Of a DNA stretch of 64,000 nucleotides, positions 1 through 10,900 are shown piece by piece; the first letter of the stretch is position 1, and every line of letters starts with the position of its first letter. The translations under genes were made by a program, and so were the position numbers. Source of the stretch: Acidobacteriota bacterium (GTDB lineage: Bacteria > Acidobacteriota > Terriglobia > Bryobacterales > UBA6623); NCBI GenBank assembly GCA_016125275.1, contig WGMB01000007.1:124001-188000 (forward strand), read 5' to 3'. A model generated the notes under the pieces. That model saw only the letters and a list, made by a program, of their open reading frames with translations. It searched no databases and was not told the DNA's origin.

Positions 1-42
1 GATCCGCCATCGCTGCCGAATATTGTGGCAGACGCCGCCTAG
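1..42 (+). CDS. possible 3' end of an upstream gene (partial)
   Basis: Frame 1 is open from the window edge to a TAG at 40-42, giving 13 residues ending IVADAA. It would converge with the VWFA gene, sharing a few bases of overlapping stop codons. The piece is far too short to recognise, so a chance open frame is equally possible. Confidence 0.25.
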   Translation, partial: DPPSLPNIVADAA

Positions 43-1169
43 GGCGCGTCCTCGCCGTCGGCCACCGGACGGGGTCCGTAGAAGTAGCCGGGCCGCGTCC
101 GCACCTTGGCGTTCGTGTAGGGCACCTGAACCTCCACGCGATGGTAGATGCCCTGCGAGTTGAGGTTGTTCGGCTGATAGGAGAGCAGGTACTGGCTGCG
201 CAGGTCCTCGCCGATCTTCACGATCGCATCCTCGATGCCCTCATCGGTCATCGGCTTGTAGTGCTCGCCGCCGGTGGCGGTGGAGAGCGCGGCCAGAGCG
301 TCCTTGAACACCAGATTCTTCACGCCGATGATCAGGTCGGTCACCAGCGGAATCATGTTCGGCGTAGCGTTGTTGTGGCTCTGCTGATAGGTGGTCGGCG
401 TGGAGACCGTGCCCGGGGTGGTCGGCAGCGGGTTGATCCCGGGAGGGAAGGGGCCGCCCGGCACCGGCGGCGGATTCTTCAGCCGCGCCTTCAGCGTGCT
501 CAGGTAGATCGGGTAGACCATGATGTTGTAGAGCTGCGCGGTGCGCATGGTCTCTCCCAAGCTGATCTTGCTGCCGTTGTCCTGGCCTTCGGCGATCACC
601 ACGATCACGCGCTTGTGGTTCTCCGGCCGGCGATTGAGCATGCGGATGGCTTCATAGACGGCGTCGCTCACGCGGATGCCGCCCGCCCCGATGCGAAAGC
701 TGTTGAGGGCTTTCTCGACTTCCTTGGTGTCGCCGGTGAACTCGCTGAGCAGCTTCAAGCGCGAGTCGAAGCTGATCAGGGCCGTCTCGCCGAACTCGCC
801 GAGCACCGCGTCGGTAAACAGCACAGCCATCCCCTTCACGCGGTCGACCATGCCCTCCACCCGGTCGCTGGTCTGGATGCAGATGACCATCGAGATGGGC
901 TGAAAGCTCACGTCGAAGTTGTCGATCTTCTGCTGGACCTCGTTGTCCCAGATGGTGAAGTCGCTCTTTTCCAGGCCGTTGACGTACTCGCCCTTCGGTC
1001 CCCGCACCACGACCGGCAGGCTGACCATGTTGATCTCCGTCCGAAAGTTGATCAGATCGGGATCGTCGGAGATCGTCAGCGCTTCATCGACGTTCGGCTC
1101 CTGGAGGTTCTGCTCCTGGCCCGGCAGGAGGACGGCGGAGAGCAGCAGCAAGGCCAGAATTTGACGCAT
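39..1169 (-). CDS. VWFA-related secreted protein (acidobacterial type)
   Basis: 376 residues with an N-terminal signal peptide (MRQILALLLLSAVLLPG). A von Willebrand A-like fold follows from about residue 85, with the strand VSMVICIQTS-type core, then a Pro/Gly/Thr-rich insertion (about 230-265) and a C-terminal part containing YLLSYQP, typical of the acidobacterial VWFA-related family. Members of this family are exported proteins of unknown role that occur in many copies in Acidobacteriota. The first metal-ion-site motif (DxSxS) is not intact: the strand ends IQTSD, so metal-dependent adhesion is doubtful. The start at 1169 is supported by the signal peptide; the ribosome site is weak. It lies 24 bp downstream of moaC on the same strand but has no obvious functional tie to it. 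Confidence 0.85.
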   Translation of the reverse strand: MRQILALLLLSAVLLPGQEQNLQEPNVDEALTISDDPDLINFRTEINMVSLPVVVRGPKGEYVNGLEKSDFTIWDNEVQQKIDNFDVSFQPISMVICIQTSDRVEGMVDRVKGMAVLFTDAVLGEFGETALISFDSRLKLLSEFTGDTKEVEKALNSFRIGAGGIRVSDAVYEAIRMLNRRPENHKRVIVVIAEGQDNGSKISLGETMRTAQLYNIMVYPIYLSTLKARLKNPPPVPGGPFPPGINPLPTTPGTVSTPTTYQQSHNNATPNMIPLVTDLIIGVKNLVFKDALAALSTATGGEHYKPMTDEGIEDAIVKIGEDLRSQYLLSYQPNNLNSQGIYHRVEVQVPYTNAKVRTRPGYFYGPRPVADGEDAP

Positions 1170-1192
1170 GATCTTTAAGTCTCTCAGATGTT

Positions 1193-1669
1193 TCAGGCGG
1201 TCTCGGCGTTACGGCGAAAGTCGCCGCTCTTGCCGCCGGTCTTCTCGAGCAGGCGGATCGGTCCGATCTCGATGGCCTTGTCCAACGCCTTGCACATGTC
1301 GTAGATCGTGAGGGCTGCGACCGAGGCGGCCGTCATGGCCTCCATCTCCACGCCCGTGGGTCCCATCGTGCGCGCGCTGGCGGTGATCCGCACCCCGCCG
1401 TCCGTCAGATCGCACTGCACGTCGGCGTGCGTCAGCGGCAGCGGATGGCACAGCGGAATCAGCTCGGCGGTCCGCTTGGCCGCCTGGATGCCGGCGATGC
1501 GCGCAATTTCGAGCGGATTGCCCTTGGGGTTGTGCGGCAGGGCCGCGATCGTCTCCTCGGAGAGAGATACGAACGCGCCGGCGATTGCGGTTCGGCGCGT
1601 CGGCGTTTTGTCGCCGACATCCACCATGCGGATGGCGCCGTCGTCGTCGAAGTGGGATAGCTTGCTCAC
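1193..1669 (-). CDS. moaC: cyclic pyranopterin monophosphate synthase MoaC
   Basis: 158 residues, the usual MoaC length. MoaC converts the cyclised GTP product of MoaA into cyclic pyranopterin monophosphate in molybdenum-cofactor synthesis. Family motifs are present: the block [25 protein letters not shown] and IYDMCKA. An open frame extends upstream to 1993, but that part overlaps moeA and is not MoaC-like. I place the start at GTG 1667-1669, which gives [11 protein letters not shown] and a 4-bp GTGA overlap with the moeA stop, the pattern of translational coupling. The pair moeA-moaC is a cofactor operon fragment; no moaA is in the window. Confidence 0.93.
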   Translation of the reverse strand: MSKLSHFDDDGAIRMVDVGDKTPTRRTAIAGAFVSLSEETIAALPHNPKGNPLEIARIAGIQAAKRTAELIPLCHPLPLTHADVQCDLTDGGVRITASARTMGPTGVEMEAMTAASVAALTIYDMCKALDKAIEIGPIRLLEKTGGKSGDFRRNAETA

Positions 1670-2880
1670 AGCGGCAACACCGGGATGGCTTCCCCGGCGC
1701 TCCAGCCTTCCCGCTCGGCGGAGGCGACCAGATAACAGTTCGCTTGCGCCACGGCGGCCAGATCGCCGGACCCCTGCCATTGTATCGGCTCGACTCGCGC
1801 GTCGTGGTAGTCGCCGCTCAGCCGCGCCGGCAGGAAGCGCGTCAGTACGGGCTTGTGCCGGAAGTCCTTCGTCAAGCGGGCTTCGACGAACGGCAGCGGA
1901 GACTCCGGTCTTCCCGCCAGCCGGTCGAGGGCGAGCCGCGCGAACAGCTCGAAGGTGACCATCGTCGAAATCGGGTTGCCCGGCAGCCCGCAAACCGGCT
2001 TGTCGCCCGCCAGGCCGAACACGAAGGGCTTGCCGGGCTGGATCAGCACCTGGGTGATCGAGATCTCCACCCCCAGGTCGGCCAGGGCCTGCTCCACCAG
2101 GTCGTGCTTGCCCATCGAGACGCCGCCGGAGAGCAGCAGCAGGTCGGACTCCAGGCCCAGCCGGATCAGGTCCCGCGTCTCCTCCAGCCGGTCGGGAGCG
2201 ATCGGCAGCACCCGCGCCTCCCCGCCGCGGCGCTCGACTTGAGCGGCCAGCGAGTAGGCGTTCGAGTTGCGGATCTGGAAGCTCTCCGGCGTGCGGTCGA
2301 TGTCGACCACCTCGTCGCCGGTCGAAAGGATCGCCGCCGTCGGTCGCCGATGGACCGCCACACGGTGGCAGCCGACCGCGGCCAGCAGGGCGATCTGCGG
2401 ATAGTCCAGGCGCACGCCCCGCGCCAGGACCAGCGACCCGGCCGGGGATTCGGCCCCTTGTGGAATCAGGTTCCGGCCGGCGTCCACACCACGCTCCAGG
2501 ATCACGTCGCCGCCCTCGCGCCGCGAGTACTCGACCATCACCACGCAGTCGGCCCCGGCCGGCCCCGGCGCTCCGGTCATGATTTCGACGGCTTCGCCCG
2601 GCCCGACCTCGAAGCGCGAAGGCTCGCCCGCGCGGGTCTCGCCCAGAACTTTCAGCCGCGCGGGGGGCTCGGCCACGTCGGCGGAACGGACGGCAAAGCC
2701 GTCCCGCGCCGAGCGGGCGAAAGGCGGGTAGTCGCGATCGGCGCGGACATCCTGCGCCAGCACCCGGCCGGCGGCTCGCTCGAGTGGAACGACCTCCGGG
2801 AACGGCGTCTTGACGACGCCGTCGAGCTTGGCGGCGATGAGCGCGCGCGCCTGGTCGAAGGTCAGAGCGGCGGAGGACAC
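1666..2880 (-). CDS. moeA: molybdopterin molybdenumtransferase MoeA
   Basis: 404 residues. MoeA inserts molybdate into adenylylated molybdopterin, the last step of cofactor assembly. The order of domains is typical: N-terminal domain with the signature around [12 protein letters not shown] (cf. SAMDGYA), the MogA-like core with [23 protein letters not shown] and VFGLPGNP-type motif (here [16 protein letters not shown]), and a C-terminal beta domain. It overlaps moaC by 4 bp and is probably co-translated with it. Between it and purA lies a hairpin made of two GGCGCGCC palindromes. Confidence 0.93.
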   Translation of the reverse strand: MSSAALTFDQARALIAAKLDGVVKTPFPEVVPLERAAGRVLAQDVRADRDYPPFARSARDGFAVRSADVAEPPARLKVLGETRAGEPSRFEVGPGEAVEIMTGAPGPAGADCVVMVEYSRREGGDVILERGVDAGRNLIPQGAESPAGSLVLARGVRLDYPQIALLAAVGCHRVAVHRRPTAAILSTGDEVVDIDRTPESFQIRNSNAYSLAAQVERRGGEARVLPIAPDRLEETRDLIRLGLESDLLLLSGGVSMGKHDLVEQALADLGVEISITQVLIQPGKPFVFGLAGDKPVCGLPGNPISTMVTFELFARLALDRLAGRPESPLPFVEARLTKDFRHKPVLTRFLPARLSGDYHDARVEPIQWQGSGDLAAVAQANCYLVASAEREGWSAGEAIPVLPL

Positions 2881-2901
2881 GGCTGGCAGCTTCTTAGTGT
2901 A

Positions 2902-2923
2902 GGCGCGCCGCTCCCGGCGCGCC
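2902..2923. repeat. hairpin of two GGCGCGCC palindromes
   Basis: GGCGCGCC at 2902-2909 and again at 2916-2923, separated by GCTCCC, can form a strong stem between purA and moeA. There is no T-run on either strand, so it is not a classical terminator. It may reduce read-through or be a dispersed GC-rich repeat. Confidence 0.5.
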
Positions 2924-2949
2924 GCATGGGACGGGCCCGTGGAAGGGCC

Positions 2950-4347
<1,398 letters not shown>

Positions 4348-4412
4348 CTACCCTCGATGATACCCCGTCGGCGCAGGTCGTGGAAAGATCGGCGGGCCCG
4401 CGGACCCGTCGC

Positions 4413-4506
4413 CGCGCCCCGCCGAGCGGGAGCGTACGCCCGCACCGCGCCCCCGCCGAGCGGGAGCGTACGCCCGCACCGCGCCCCCGCCGAGCGGGAG
4501 CGTACG
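4413..4506. repeat. 34-bp tandem repeat, about 2.7 copies
   Basis: The block GCCGAGCGGGAGCGTACG occurs at 4421-4438, 4455-4472 and 4489-4506, exactly 34 bp apart. The linker CCCGCACCGCGCCCCC is the same between copies. The array ends right before the start of the acyltransferase at 4511. Each unit contains the palindrome CGTACG. There are no unique spacers, so it is not a CRISPR array. Confidence 0.9.
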
Positions 4507-4510
4507 ATGG

Positions 4511-5440
4511 GTGTCGATGCCGAAGCAGCCGCGCAGCCGTTGGCGAAACCGGGCCGAGGCGGCCCCGGCTTGGCTGTTGCTCACCGCGCTGGCCTGGACG
4601 CCCCTGCCGTTGGCGCGCCGCTTGGCCGAAGGCCTCGCGCTGGGGCTGCGCCGCTGGACGCCGCGCTGGCGCCGCACGGCGCTGCGCAACTTGGAGCTGG
4701 CCTTTCCCGAGCGCGACGCAGCCTGGCGCGAAGGCGTGTTGCGGGAGAGCTACCGCAACCTCGGCCGGGTACTGCTGGCGCTGGCCAAGGCCCCCCGGCT
4801 GACCGCCGCCAACATCGGCGACTGGATCGAGTACGAAGGCTACGAGCACTTTCGCGATGCGCTGGCGAAGGGGCGCGGCGTCTTGTTCCTCACGGCCCAT
4901 CTGGGCAACTGGGAGCTCAGCGTGGCCGCCCACGCGCTGTTCGGCCACCCCATGCGCATGCTCGTCCGGCCGCTCGACAATCCCTTGCTGGACCGGCTGA
5001 TCGAACGCCGGCGAACCCTGCACGGCAACCGGCCGATAGACAAGAACAACGCCGCCCGCGAGGCCCTCAAGGCCCTGCGGGCCAACCAAGCCGTAGGGAT
5101 CTTGGCGGACCAGAACGCAGCCGGCGACGACGGCCTGTTCGTCGACTTCTTCGGCCGCCCGGCCCGCTCGACCAAGTCGGTGGCGCTGCTGGCGGCCCGC
5201 ACCGGCGCCGCCGTCATCCCCGGGTTTGCGTTCTGGAACCCCCTGCGGTCCCGCTACGTCCTCAAGTTCTATCCGCCGCTCGTCATGGCTGACGGCGGCG
5301 ACCGGGAAGCCGATTTGCGCGAAAACACACAGCGCTGCCAGACGGCCATCGAAAGGGCCGTGCGGGAGAGGCCCGAGCAGTGGCTGTGGATGCACCGCCG
5401 CTGGAAGAGCCGCCCTCCCGGCGAGGAGATCCTCTATTGA
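4511..5440 (+). CDS. LpxL/HtrB-family lysophospholipid/lipid A acyltransferase
   Basis: 309 residues from GTG 4511 (an ATG at 4517 is an alternative two codons in). The family transfers acyl chains to lipid A or related lipids at the inner face of the cytoplasmic membrane. The catalytic HX4E motif is visible as HLGNWE around residue 135, followed by the LADQN and DFFGRPARSTK blocks and the C-terminal WMHRRWKSRP signature. A hydrophobic N-terminal segment (AWLLLTALAWTPLPLA) suits membrane anchoring. It implies a Gram-negative outer membrane. A 34-bp tandem repeat sits immediately upstream and could contain the control region. The acyl donor and the exact acceptor cannot be told from sequence. 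Confidence 0.88.
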   Translation: MSMPKQPRSRWRNRAEAAPAWLLLTALAWTPLPLARRLAEGLALGLRRWTPRWRRTALRNLELAFPERDAAWREGVLRESYRNLGRVLLALAKAPRLTAANIGDWIEYEGYEHFRDALAKGRGVLFLTAHLGNWELSVAAHALFGHPMRMLVRPLDNPLLDRLIERRRTLHGNRPIDKNNAAREALKALRANQAVGILADQNAAGDDGLFVDFFGRPARSTKSVALLAARTGAAVIPGFAFWNPLRSRYVLKFYPPLVMADGGDREADLRENTQRCQTAIERAVRERPEQWLWMHRRWKSRPPGEEILY

Positions 5441-5480
5441 CAAACTGCCCGGAGTTGAGGTCGGCTTCCGGTGTGCAGGC

Positions 5481-5486
5481 TATACT
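5481..5486 (+). promoter_or_regulatory. possible -10 box for the TPR gene
   Basis: TATACT lies about 50 bp before the ATG at 5537. I found no convincing -35 at normal spacing: a TTGACA at 5437-5442 is too far away. Transcription starting near 5493 would leave the ribosome site GGGAGG (5526-5531) in the leader. Confidence 0.35.
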
Positions 5487-5536
5487 GACCTATGTTTCAA
5501 TGCTGTCGCTTGCACGGCGGGATCTGGGAGGCACGA

Positions 5537-7609
5537 ATGGCAATGCGGGCGCGCTGGTCGCAAATCGTTGGAATTAGCTTGTTTCTGGGCCTGACGGCGG
5601 TCGGCGCCGCGGCTCCGCAGCAGGCGGCTCCGTCCACCACGGATCGCGCCGAGGCCTACTACCACTTCTCGTTGGGGCATCTCTACCGCCAGTTGGCGAT
5701 GCAGTTCGTGCGCCAGGAGTATGTGGAACGCGCGATCGAAGAGTACAAGCTGGCGGCCGCGGCCGATCCGCAGGCGGAGTACGTGCGCGAGGAGCTCGTC
5801 AAGCTCTACGCCAGCGTCAACCGCCTGGACGACGCCGTGGCCGAGGCCAACAAGGCGATCGAGCAGCAGCCCGACAACCCCGAGCTGCGCAAGCTGCTGG
5901 CGCGCATCTACACCACCTACGCCCGGGACCGCGAGAACGCCTCCGCCGAGGCCATGCTCAACAGCGCCATTGAGTCCTATGAGAAGGCTCTGGAGCTCGA
6001 CCCCAACGACTTCGAGGCGCTCACCGAGATCTCCGGCCTCTACCGCGCCGCCGGCCGCGACGGCGATGCGTTGAAGTCGCTCGAGAAGGCCCTGTCGATC
6101 AACCCCAACTCGCCGGAAGCCCTGGGACGCATCGCCTCGCTCTACCGCGAGACCGGCGACTCGCAGAAGAGCATCGAGGCGCTGGAGAAGGCCCTCTCCA
6201 ACGCCGACGCCAGCCCCACTCTGTTGCAGGAGCTGGCCCAGAGCTACCAGCAGGCCGGCCGCCACAAGGAAGCCGCCGAGGCGCTCCAGACCCTGCTCGA
6301 CCTGGTGACCGAGCGCGGCGGAAACTCCCTCCCCATTCGCCGTCAATTGGCCGAGAGCCTGACGCTATCCGGCGAGTACGAGAAGGCTCGCGAGCAGTAC
6401 GAGACGCTGCTGCAAGCCGAACCGAACAATGCCGAGTACCACTTGCGGCTGTCCCAGATTGCCCGCGAGCGCCGCCGCTATGACGACGCCTGGAAGTCCC
6501 TCAAGCGGGCTCAGGAGCTGGAGCCGGATTCGCTCGAGATCAAGTACAACACCGTCCTGCTGTTGCAGACCGAGCGCCGCTTCGACGAAGCCATCCAGGC
6601 CCTGGAAGCGATCCTGACCGACACCGAGCAGCCCAGCTACGAGGGCCGCGACCGGGCGACCCGCACCATGTTCCTGGAGCAGTTGGGCGCTCTCTACCGC
6701 GAGAAGGAAGACTACGACGGCGCCATCGCCACCTACCAGCGCATCGGCGAGCTCAACCCCGAGACCGCGCCGCACGTGCAGTTGCTGACCGTCGACGCCT
6801 TGCGCGCCGCCCGCGAGTTCGACGCGGCCGACCAGGCCTCCGCGGCCGCCATCCAGCGCTTTCCGGACAACCGCGCCCTCACGATTCAGCGCGCCATGGT
6901 CCTGGCCGAGACCGGCCGGGCCGACGAAGGCGCGAGCCTGCTGCAGACTCTGCTCAACGGCGGCGACGGCGATCTCGAGATCCAGTTGCAGTTGGGGCAG
7001 GTCTACGAGAAGGGCAACGAGTTCGACAAGGCCGTGGCCGCCGTCGCCAAGGCGCAGAAGCTGGCCGAGGGCGAGCGCCAGGAGCTGACCGTGCTGTTCA
7101 CGTACGGCTCGGTGCTCGAGCGCGCCAAGCGCTTCGACGAGGCCGAGGCCAAGTTCCGCGAGCTGCTGGCCAAGGACCCCGACAACTCCTCGGCTCTGAA
7201 CTACCTGGGCTACATGCTGGCCGATCGCAATACCGACCTCACGGAAGCGCACGACATGGTGCAGAAAGCGCTCGACCTCGAACCCGACAACGGGGCCTAC
7301 CTCGACAGCCTGGGCTGGATCTACTACCGCCAGGACAAGCTCGAGCTGGCCGAGCGCTACCTGTTGCGCTCGCTCGAGCAGTTCGGGCGCGACCCGGTCG
7401 TCCACACCCACCTGGGAGACGTCTACTTCGCCATGGACCGCAAGGACGACGCCCGCAAGCACTGGGTGCGCGGCTTGGAGGAGTGGAACAAGTCGCCGGT
7501 CTCCGACCAGGACCCGGCCGAGATCGAGAAGCTCAAGGAAAAGCTGGCCAAACTGGGCGTCAAGGTCTCCCGCGCCGACGACGAGAAGAACGAGAAGAAG
7601 AAGCCCTGA
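5537..7609 (+). CDS. secreted tetratricopeptide-repeat protein
   Basis: 690 residues from ATG 5537, chosen over an in-frame ATG at 5492 because GGGAGG lies 5 bp upstream and the new N-terminus is a clean signal peptide (SQIVGISLFLGLTAVGAAAP). The rest is a nearly continuous array of TPR units, recognisable by repeated A-x-x-x-Y/L and LDPNDFEAL, INPNSPEALGRIA, LEPDNGAYLDSLGWIYY-type helices. TPR arrays are protein-protein scaffolds; this one should act in the periplasm or on the outer membrane. The C-terminus is Lys/Glu-rich. No enzyme domain is seen, so partner and role are unknown. It is followed by a terminator at 7654-7684. Confidence 0.88.
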   Translation: MAMRARWSQIVGISLFLGLTAVGAAAPQQAAPSTTDRAEAYYHFSLGHLYRQLAMQFVRQEYVERAIEEYKLAAAADPQAEYVREELVKLYASVNRLDDAVAEANKAIEQQPDNPELRKLLARIYTTYARDRENASAEAMLNSAIESYEKALELDPNDFEALTEISGLYRAAGRDGDALKSLEKALSINPNSPEALGRIASLYRETGDSQKSIEALEKALSNADASPTLLQELAQSYQQAGRHKEAAEALQTLLDLVTERGGNSLPIRRQLAESLTLSGEYEKAREQYETLLQAEPNNAEYHLRLSQIARERRRYDDAWKSLKRAQELEPDSLEIKYNTVLLLQTERRFDEAIQALEAILTDTEQPSYEGRDRATRTMFLEQLGALYREKEDYDGAIATYQRIGELNPETAPHVQLLTVDALRAAREFDAADQASAAAIQRFPDNRALTIQRAMVLAETGRADEGASLLQTLLNGGDGDLEIQLQLGQVYEKGNEFDKAVAAVAKAQKLAEGERQELTVLFTYGSVLERAKRFDEAEAKFRELLAKDPDNSSALNYLGYMLADRNTDLTEAHDMVQKALDLEPDNGAYLDSLGWIYYRQDKLELAERYLLRSLEQFGRDPVVHTHLGDVYFAMDRKDDARKHWVRGLEEWNKSPVSDQDPAEIEKLKEKLAKLGVKVSRADDEKNEKKKP

Positions 7610-7942
7610 GCCGCTGCGCCGCGGACGGCGCCCGCTCCGCTTCGACCTGCTTCGAGCCCGCGACGGGGTCCCCGCCGCGGGCTCTTCCCTTTCCTGTCCT
7701 CCTATCCCTCGGCCAGCCACCCCTTCTCGAGGGAGCCCTGTAAGCGATCGCACCTGCGGTCACTCTTTCCAAACACCCGTCTTTGCTTTGTGTTTCCTAG
7801 CCCGTGTAAGAGTTTGCATCCCCTCCGAGGCATTTGCTAGGGTCTAGATCAGGCGTAGTGACTCAGGGGTCTTTGCGTCCAAAAACAGCTTGCCATGACT
7901 TCGTTGGTCATGGGTGAAAGAGCCATCCCAAGAGGGGGGATT
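7610..7942. other. intergenic region between the TPR gene and receptor 1
   Basis: 333 bp without a gene. It holds the terminator at 7654-7684. Beyond that I see AT-richer sequence and, just before the receptor start, the purine-rich ribosome site AGAGGGGGGA (7931-7940). No confident -35/-10 pair was found. Confidence 0.6.
7654..7694 (+). terminator. rho-independent-like terminator after the TPR gene
   Basis: GAGCCCGCG (7654-7662) pairs with CGCGGGCTC (7676-7684) and is followed by the pyrimidine tract TTCCCTTTCC. The T-run is interrupted by C, so efficiency is uncertain. Confidence 0.7.
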
Positions 7943-10900
7943 ATGTGGAAAGATTCCGTTCGGTTAGCGGGTCTGCTCCTCGTCGTCGCTGTGACGGCGT
8001 TCGGACAGGCTCAGGGTACGATTCAAGGGGTCGTTAGCGACAACTCGGGCGCCGTCATTCCCGGCGCCACAGTAACAATCACCAATGTGGACACCGGCGT
8101 CGAACGGACGACGCAGTCCAACCAGGTCGGCTTCTACTCGGTTCCGGCGTTGAATCCGGGCCCCTACAAGGCGACGGCGGCGTCCGACGGCTTTGCCCCG
8201 ACGGAGCTGGCGAATCTGCGGCTCGAGGTCAGCCAGACCTTGCGTGCGGACTTCCAGCTCAGCGTCGGTTCGGTCACAGAGGTCGTCGAGGTCTCGGCGG
8301 CGGCGCAGCTCGTGCAGTCGGAGAAGACCGAGGTCGGCCAGGTCATCGATTCCAAGCGCATCCTCGAGATGCCTCTCAATGGTCGGAACTACCTGGAGCT
8401 TGCCAAATTCTCGGTCGGCGTGTTGCCGGCGCGAGACCTGGGCAAGGGCACCCGGCAGGACGGCGAGGGCGGCGGCGAAGGCGGCCTGCTCGCGATGGGC
8501 ATGCACGCCGCCCAGACGAACGTACTGGTCGACGGCGCCGACAACTCGTCGCGCAACTCCGGCGGCGCCCTGGGCTTCCAGGCGCAGGCCACCAAGCCCT
8601 CGGTGGACGCCGTCGGCGAGTTCAAGGTCATTACCAACAACATCAGCGCCGAGTACGGCTACCGCATGGGCGCCAAGGTGATCGTTTCCACCAAGTCCGG
8701 CACCAACAAGCTCCACGGCTCGGCCTACGAGTTCCTGCGCAACTCCAACCTCGACGGCACGAACTTCTTCGCCAACCGCTCGGGAGCTCCGAAGCCGACC
8801 CTGCGCCGCAACCAGTTCGGCGCCACCGTCGGCGGTCCGATTATCAAGAACAAGATGTTCGGCTTCTTCTCCTGGCAGACGACCAAGGAGCGGCTGGGCC
8901 AGAGCTTCCTGTCGTCGGTTCCGACCGCGGCCGTCAAGAACGGCGATTTCTCCGGCGAGCCGAACCCGAACATGGCGATCTATGATCCGCTGACGCTAGC
9001 CGGCGGCAAGCGCGAAGCCTTCCCCAACTTCATGATCCCGTCCACGCGGTTCGACCCGGTCGCCAAGGGCATCGTGGATCTCTATCCCGATCCGAACCTG
9101 GGCGGAACGCGCAACAACTACTTCAACTCGCCCTCGGACACGATCGACTCGAATCAGTACGACATGAAGTGGGACTACAACGTCAACGACAACAATCGAG
9201 CCTTCATCCGCTACTCGATCCGCGACGAGAACGTGCTCAACAACTGCCCCCTGCCGCTGCCGGCCTGCGGCGGTACGGGTCAGACCGTGAAGTTGCCGGG
9301 CAACAACGTGGCGGCGGCGTTCCAGTCGACCTTCGGCGCCTCGATGTTCAACGAGCTGCGCTTCGGCTACACCCACTTCCCGACGGCGTTCGACATCCCG
9401 TTCACGGAGAACCTGAACTCGACCTACGGCATCAAGGGCGCCCCGGGCGACTCGCTCGGCGACGGCCTCGACCAGGGCTTCTCCTTGTTCGTGCCGGGCA
9501 GCAACTTCACCAGCGCCGGTCCGCGGGCGTTCTGGCCGAACATCAACAACTTGGATAACCTGCAGATCTCCGACAACTTCTCGATCATCAAGGGCAACCA
9601 CACGATCAAGCTCGGGTTCGAGTATCGCCGGACCGACGTGCCCCGGTATCCTTCCCGCTTCCGGCGCGGCCAGTTCAACTTCAGCGGTCAGTTCACGGCG
9701 GAACAGCCGGGCAGCGGCGCCAGCCGCGGCGCCACCGGCTCCGGCATGGCGGACATGCTGCTGGGTTGGGCCAATAACGAAACCTGGGGCTTCCCCAACG
9801 GCGAAGAGATCATCTCGCCGTACATGGGCACATTCGTGCAAGACGACTGGAAGGTCACCAACAAGCTGACCATCAACATGGGCATTCGGTACGAGCGGTT
9901 CCTGCCGCCCACGTTCCCGAATCCTTCCACCCAGACGGTGTCGCGCTTCCTGACCGAGATCAACGGCCGTCCGTTCGGCGACGGCGAGGGTCTCCCGGTC
10001 GGAGCTCCGGGCGCTTGGGGTGAGGCCGAGTACCTGCCGTACTTCGTGCAGCCCACCAGCAGCAGTGACTCCGGCGGCAAGACCGACAACAACAACTTCG
10101 CGCCGCGGCTGGGCCTGGCCTACCGCGCGACCGAGAAGACGGTGATCCGCGTCGGCGGAGGGCTGTTCTACGGCGAGTCGGACAACGTGCAGGGCGAGAG
10201 CGCCCGCTTCTTTACCGGCGCTCCGCTGGCGAATGAGTTCAACGCGCAGCAGCCGTTCACGCAGACCTCTCTGTTCGTCAAGGACGGCTTCGCGCCGGTC
10301 ACCCCGGAAGGCTTCCCCGCTCCCGGTCTGAGCGCCACCACGGCCCAGGACGGCGCCTGGCCGCAGTTCTACTCCGGGCAGTGGTTCCTCGATCTGCAGC
10401 AGCAGTTGCCGCTCGACACGCTGCTGACCATCGGCTACAACGGGACCTCGACCTCACAGTTGGCGTCCGGCATCAACATCAACCGGCCCTTGACGCTGGG
10501 CGACGGCTCGGTCAACGTCAACAACCGCCGCATCCGGCCGTTCTTCAACAACGTCAACCTGGTGGGCGCCCAGTTCATGAACGCGAACTACAACTCGCTC
10601 ACGGTCAAGGCCGAAAAGCGCTTGACCAAGGGCTTCACGTTCCTGAGCTCGTTCACCTGGTCGCACAATATCGACTACGGCAACGAGAACCTGTTCCAGG
10701 GAGCGGCCAGCCAGGAGCGCTTCACCTACAACAAGTCGATCGAGCGCGGCAACGCCTCCCTCGACCGGCGCTTGGCGTACGTCCTGAGCACGGTGTACGA
10801 GCTGCCGTTCGGCAAGGGCAAGTCCTTCCTCAACGGCAACGGCGTGGGCCGCTGGGTCTTGGGCGACTGGCAGATCGGCGGCATCCTGTCGCTGCTGCGC

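Noticed and set aside
4413-4506. CRISPR array
   Set aside because: The 34-bp units repeat without unique spacers, there are fewer than three full units, and no cas genes are nearby.
5437-5486. TTGACA with TATACT as a promoter for the TPR gene
   Set aside because: The boxes are 38 bp apart, far outside 16-19 bp; only the -10 is kept as possible.
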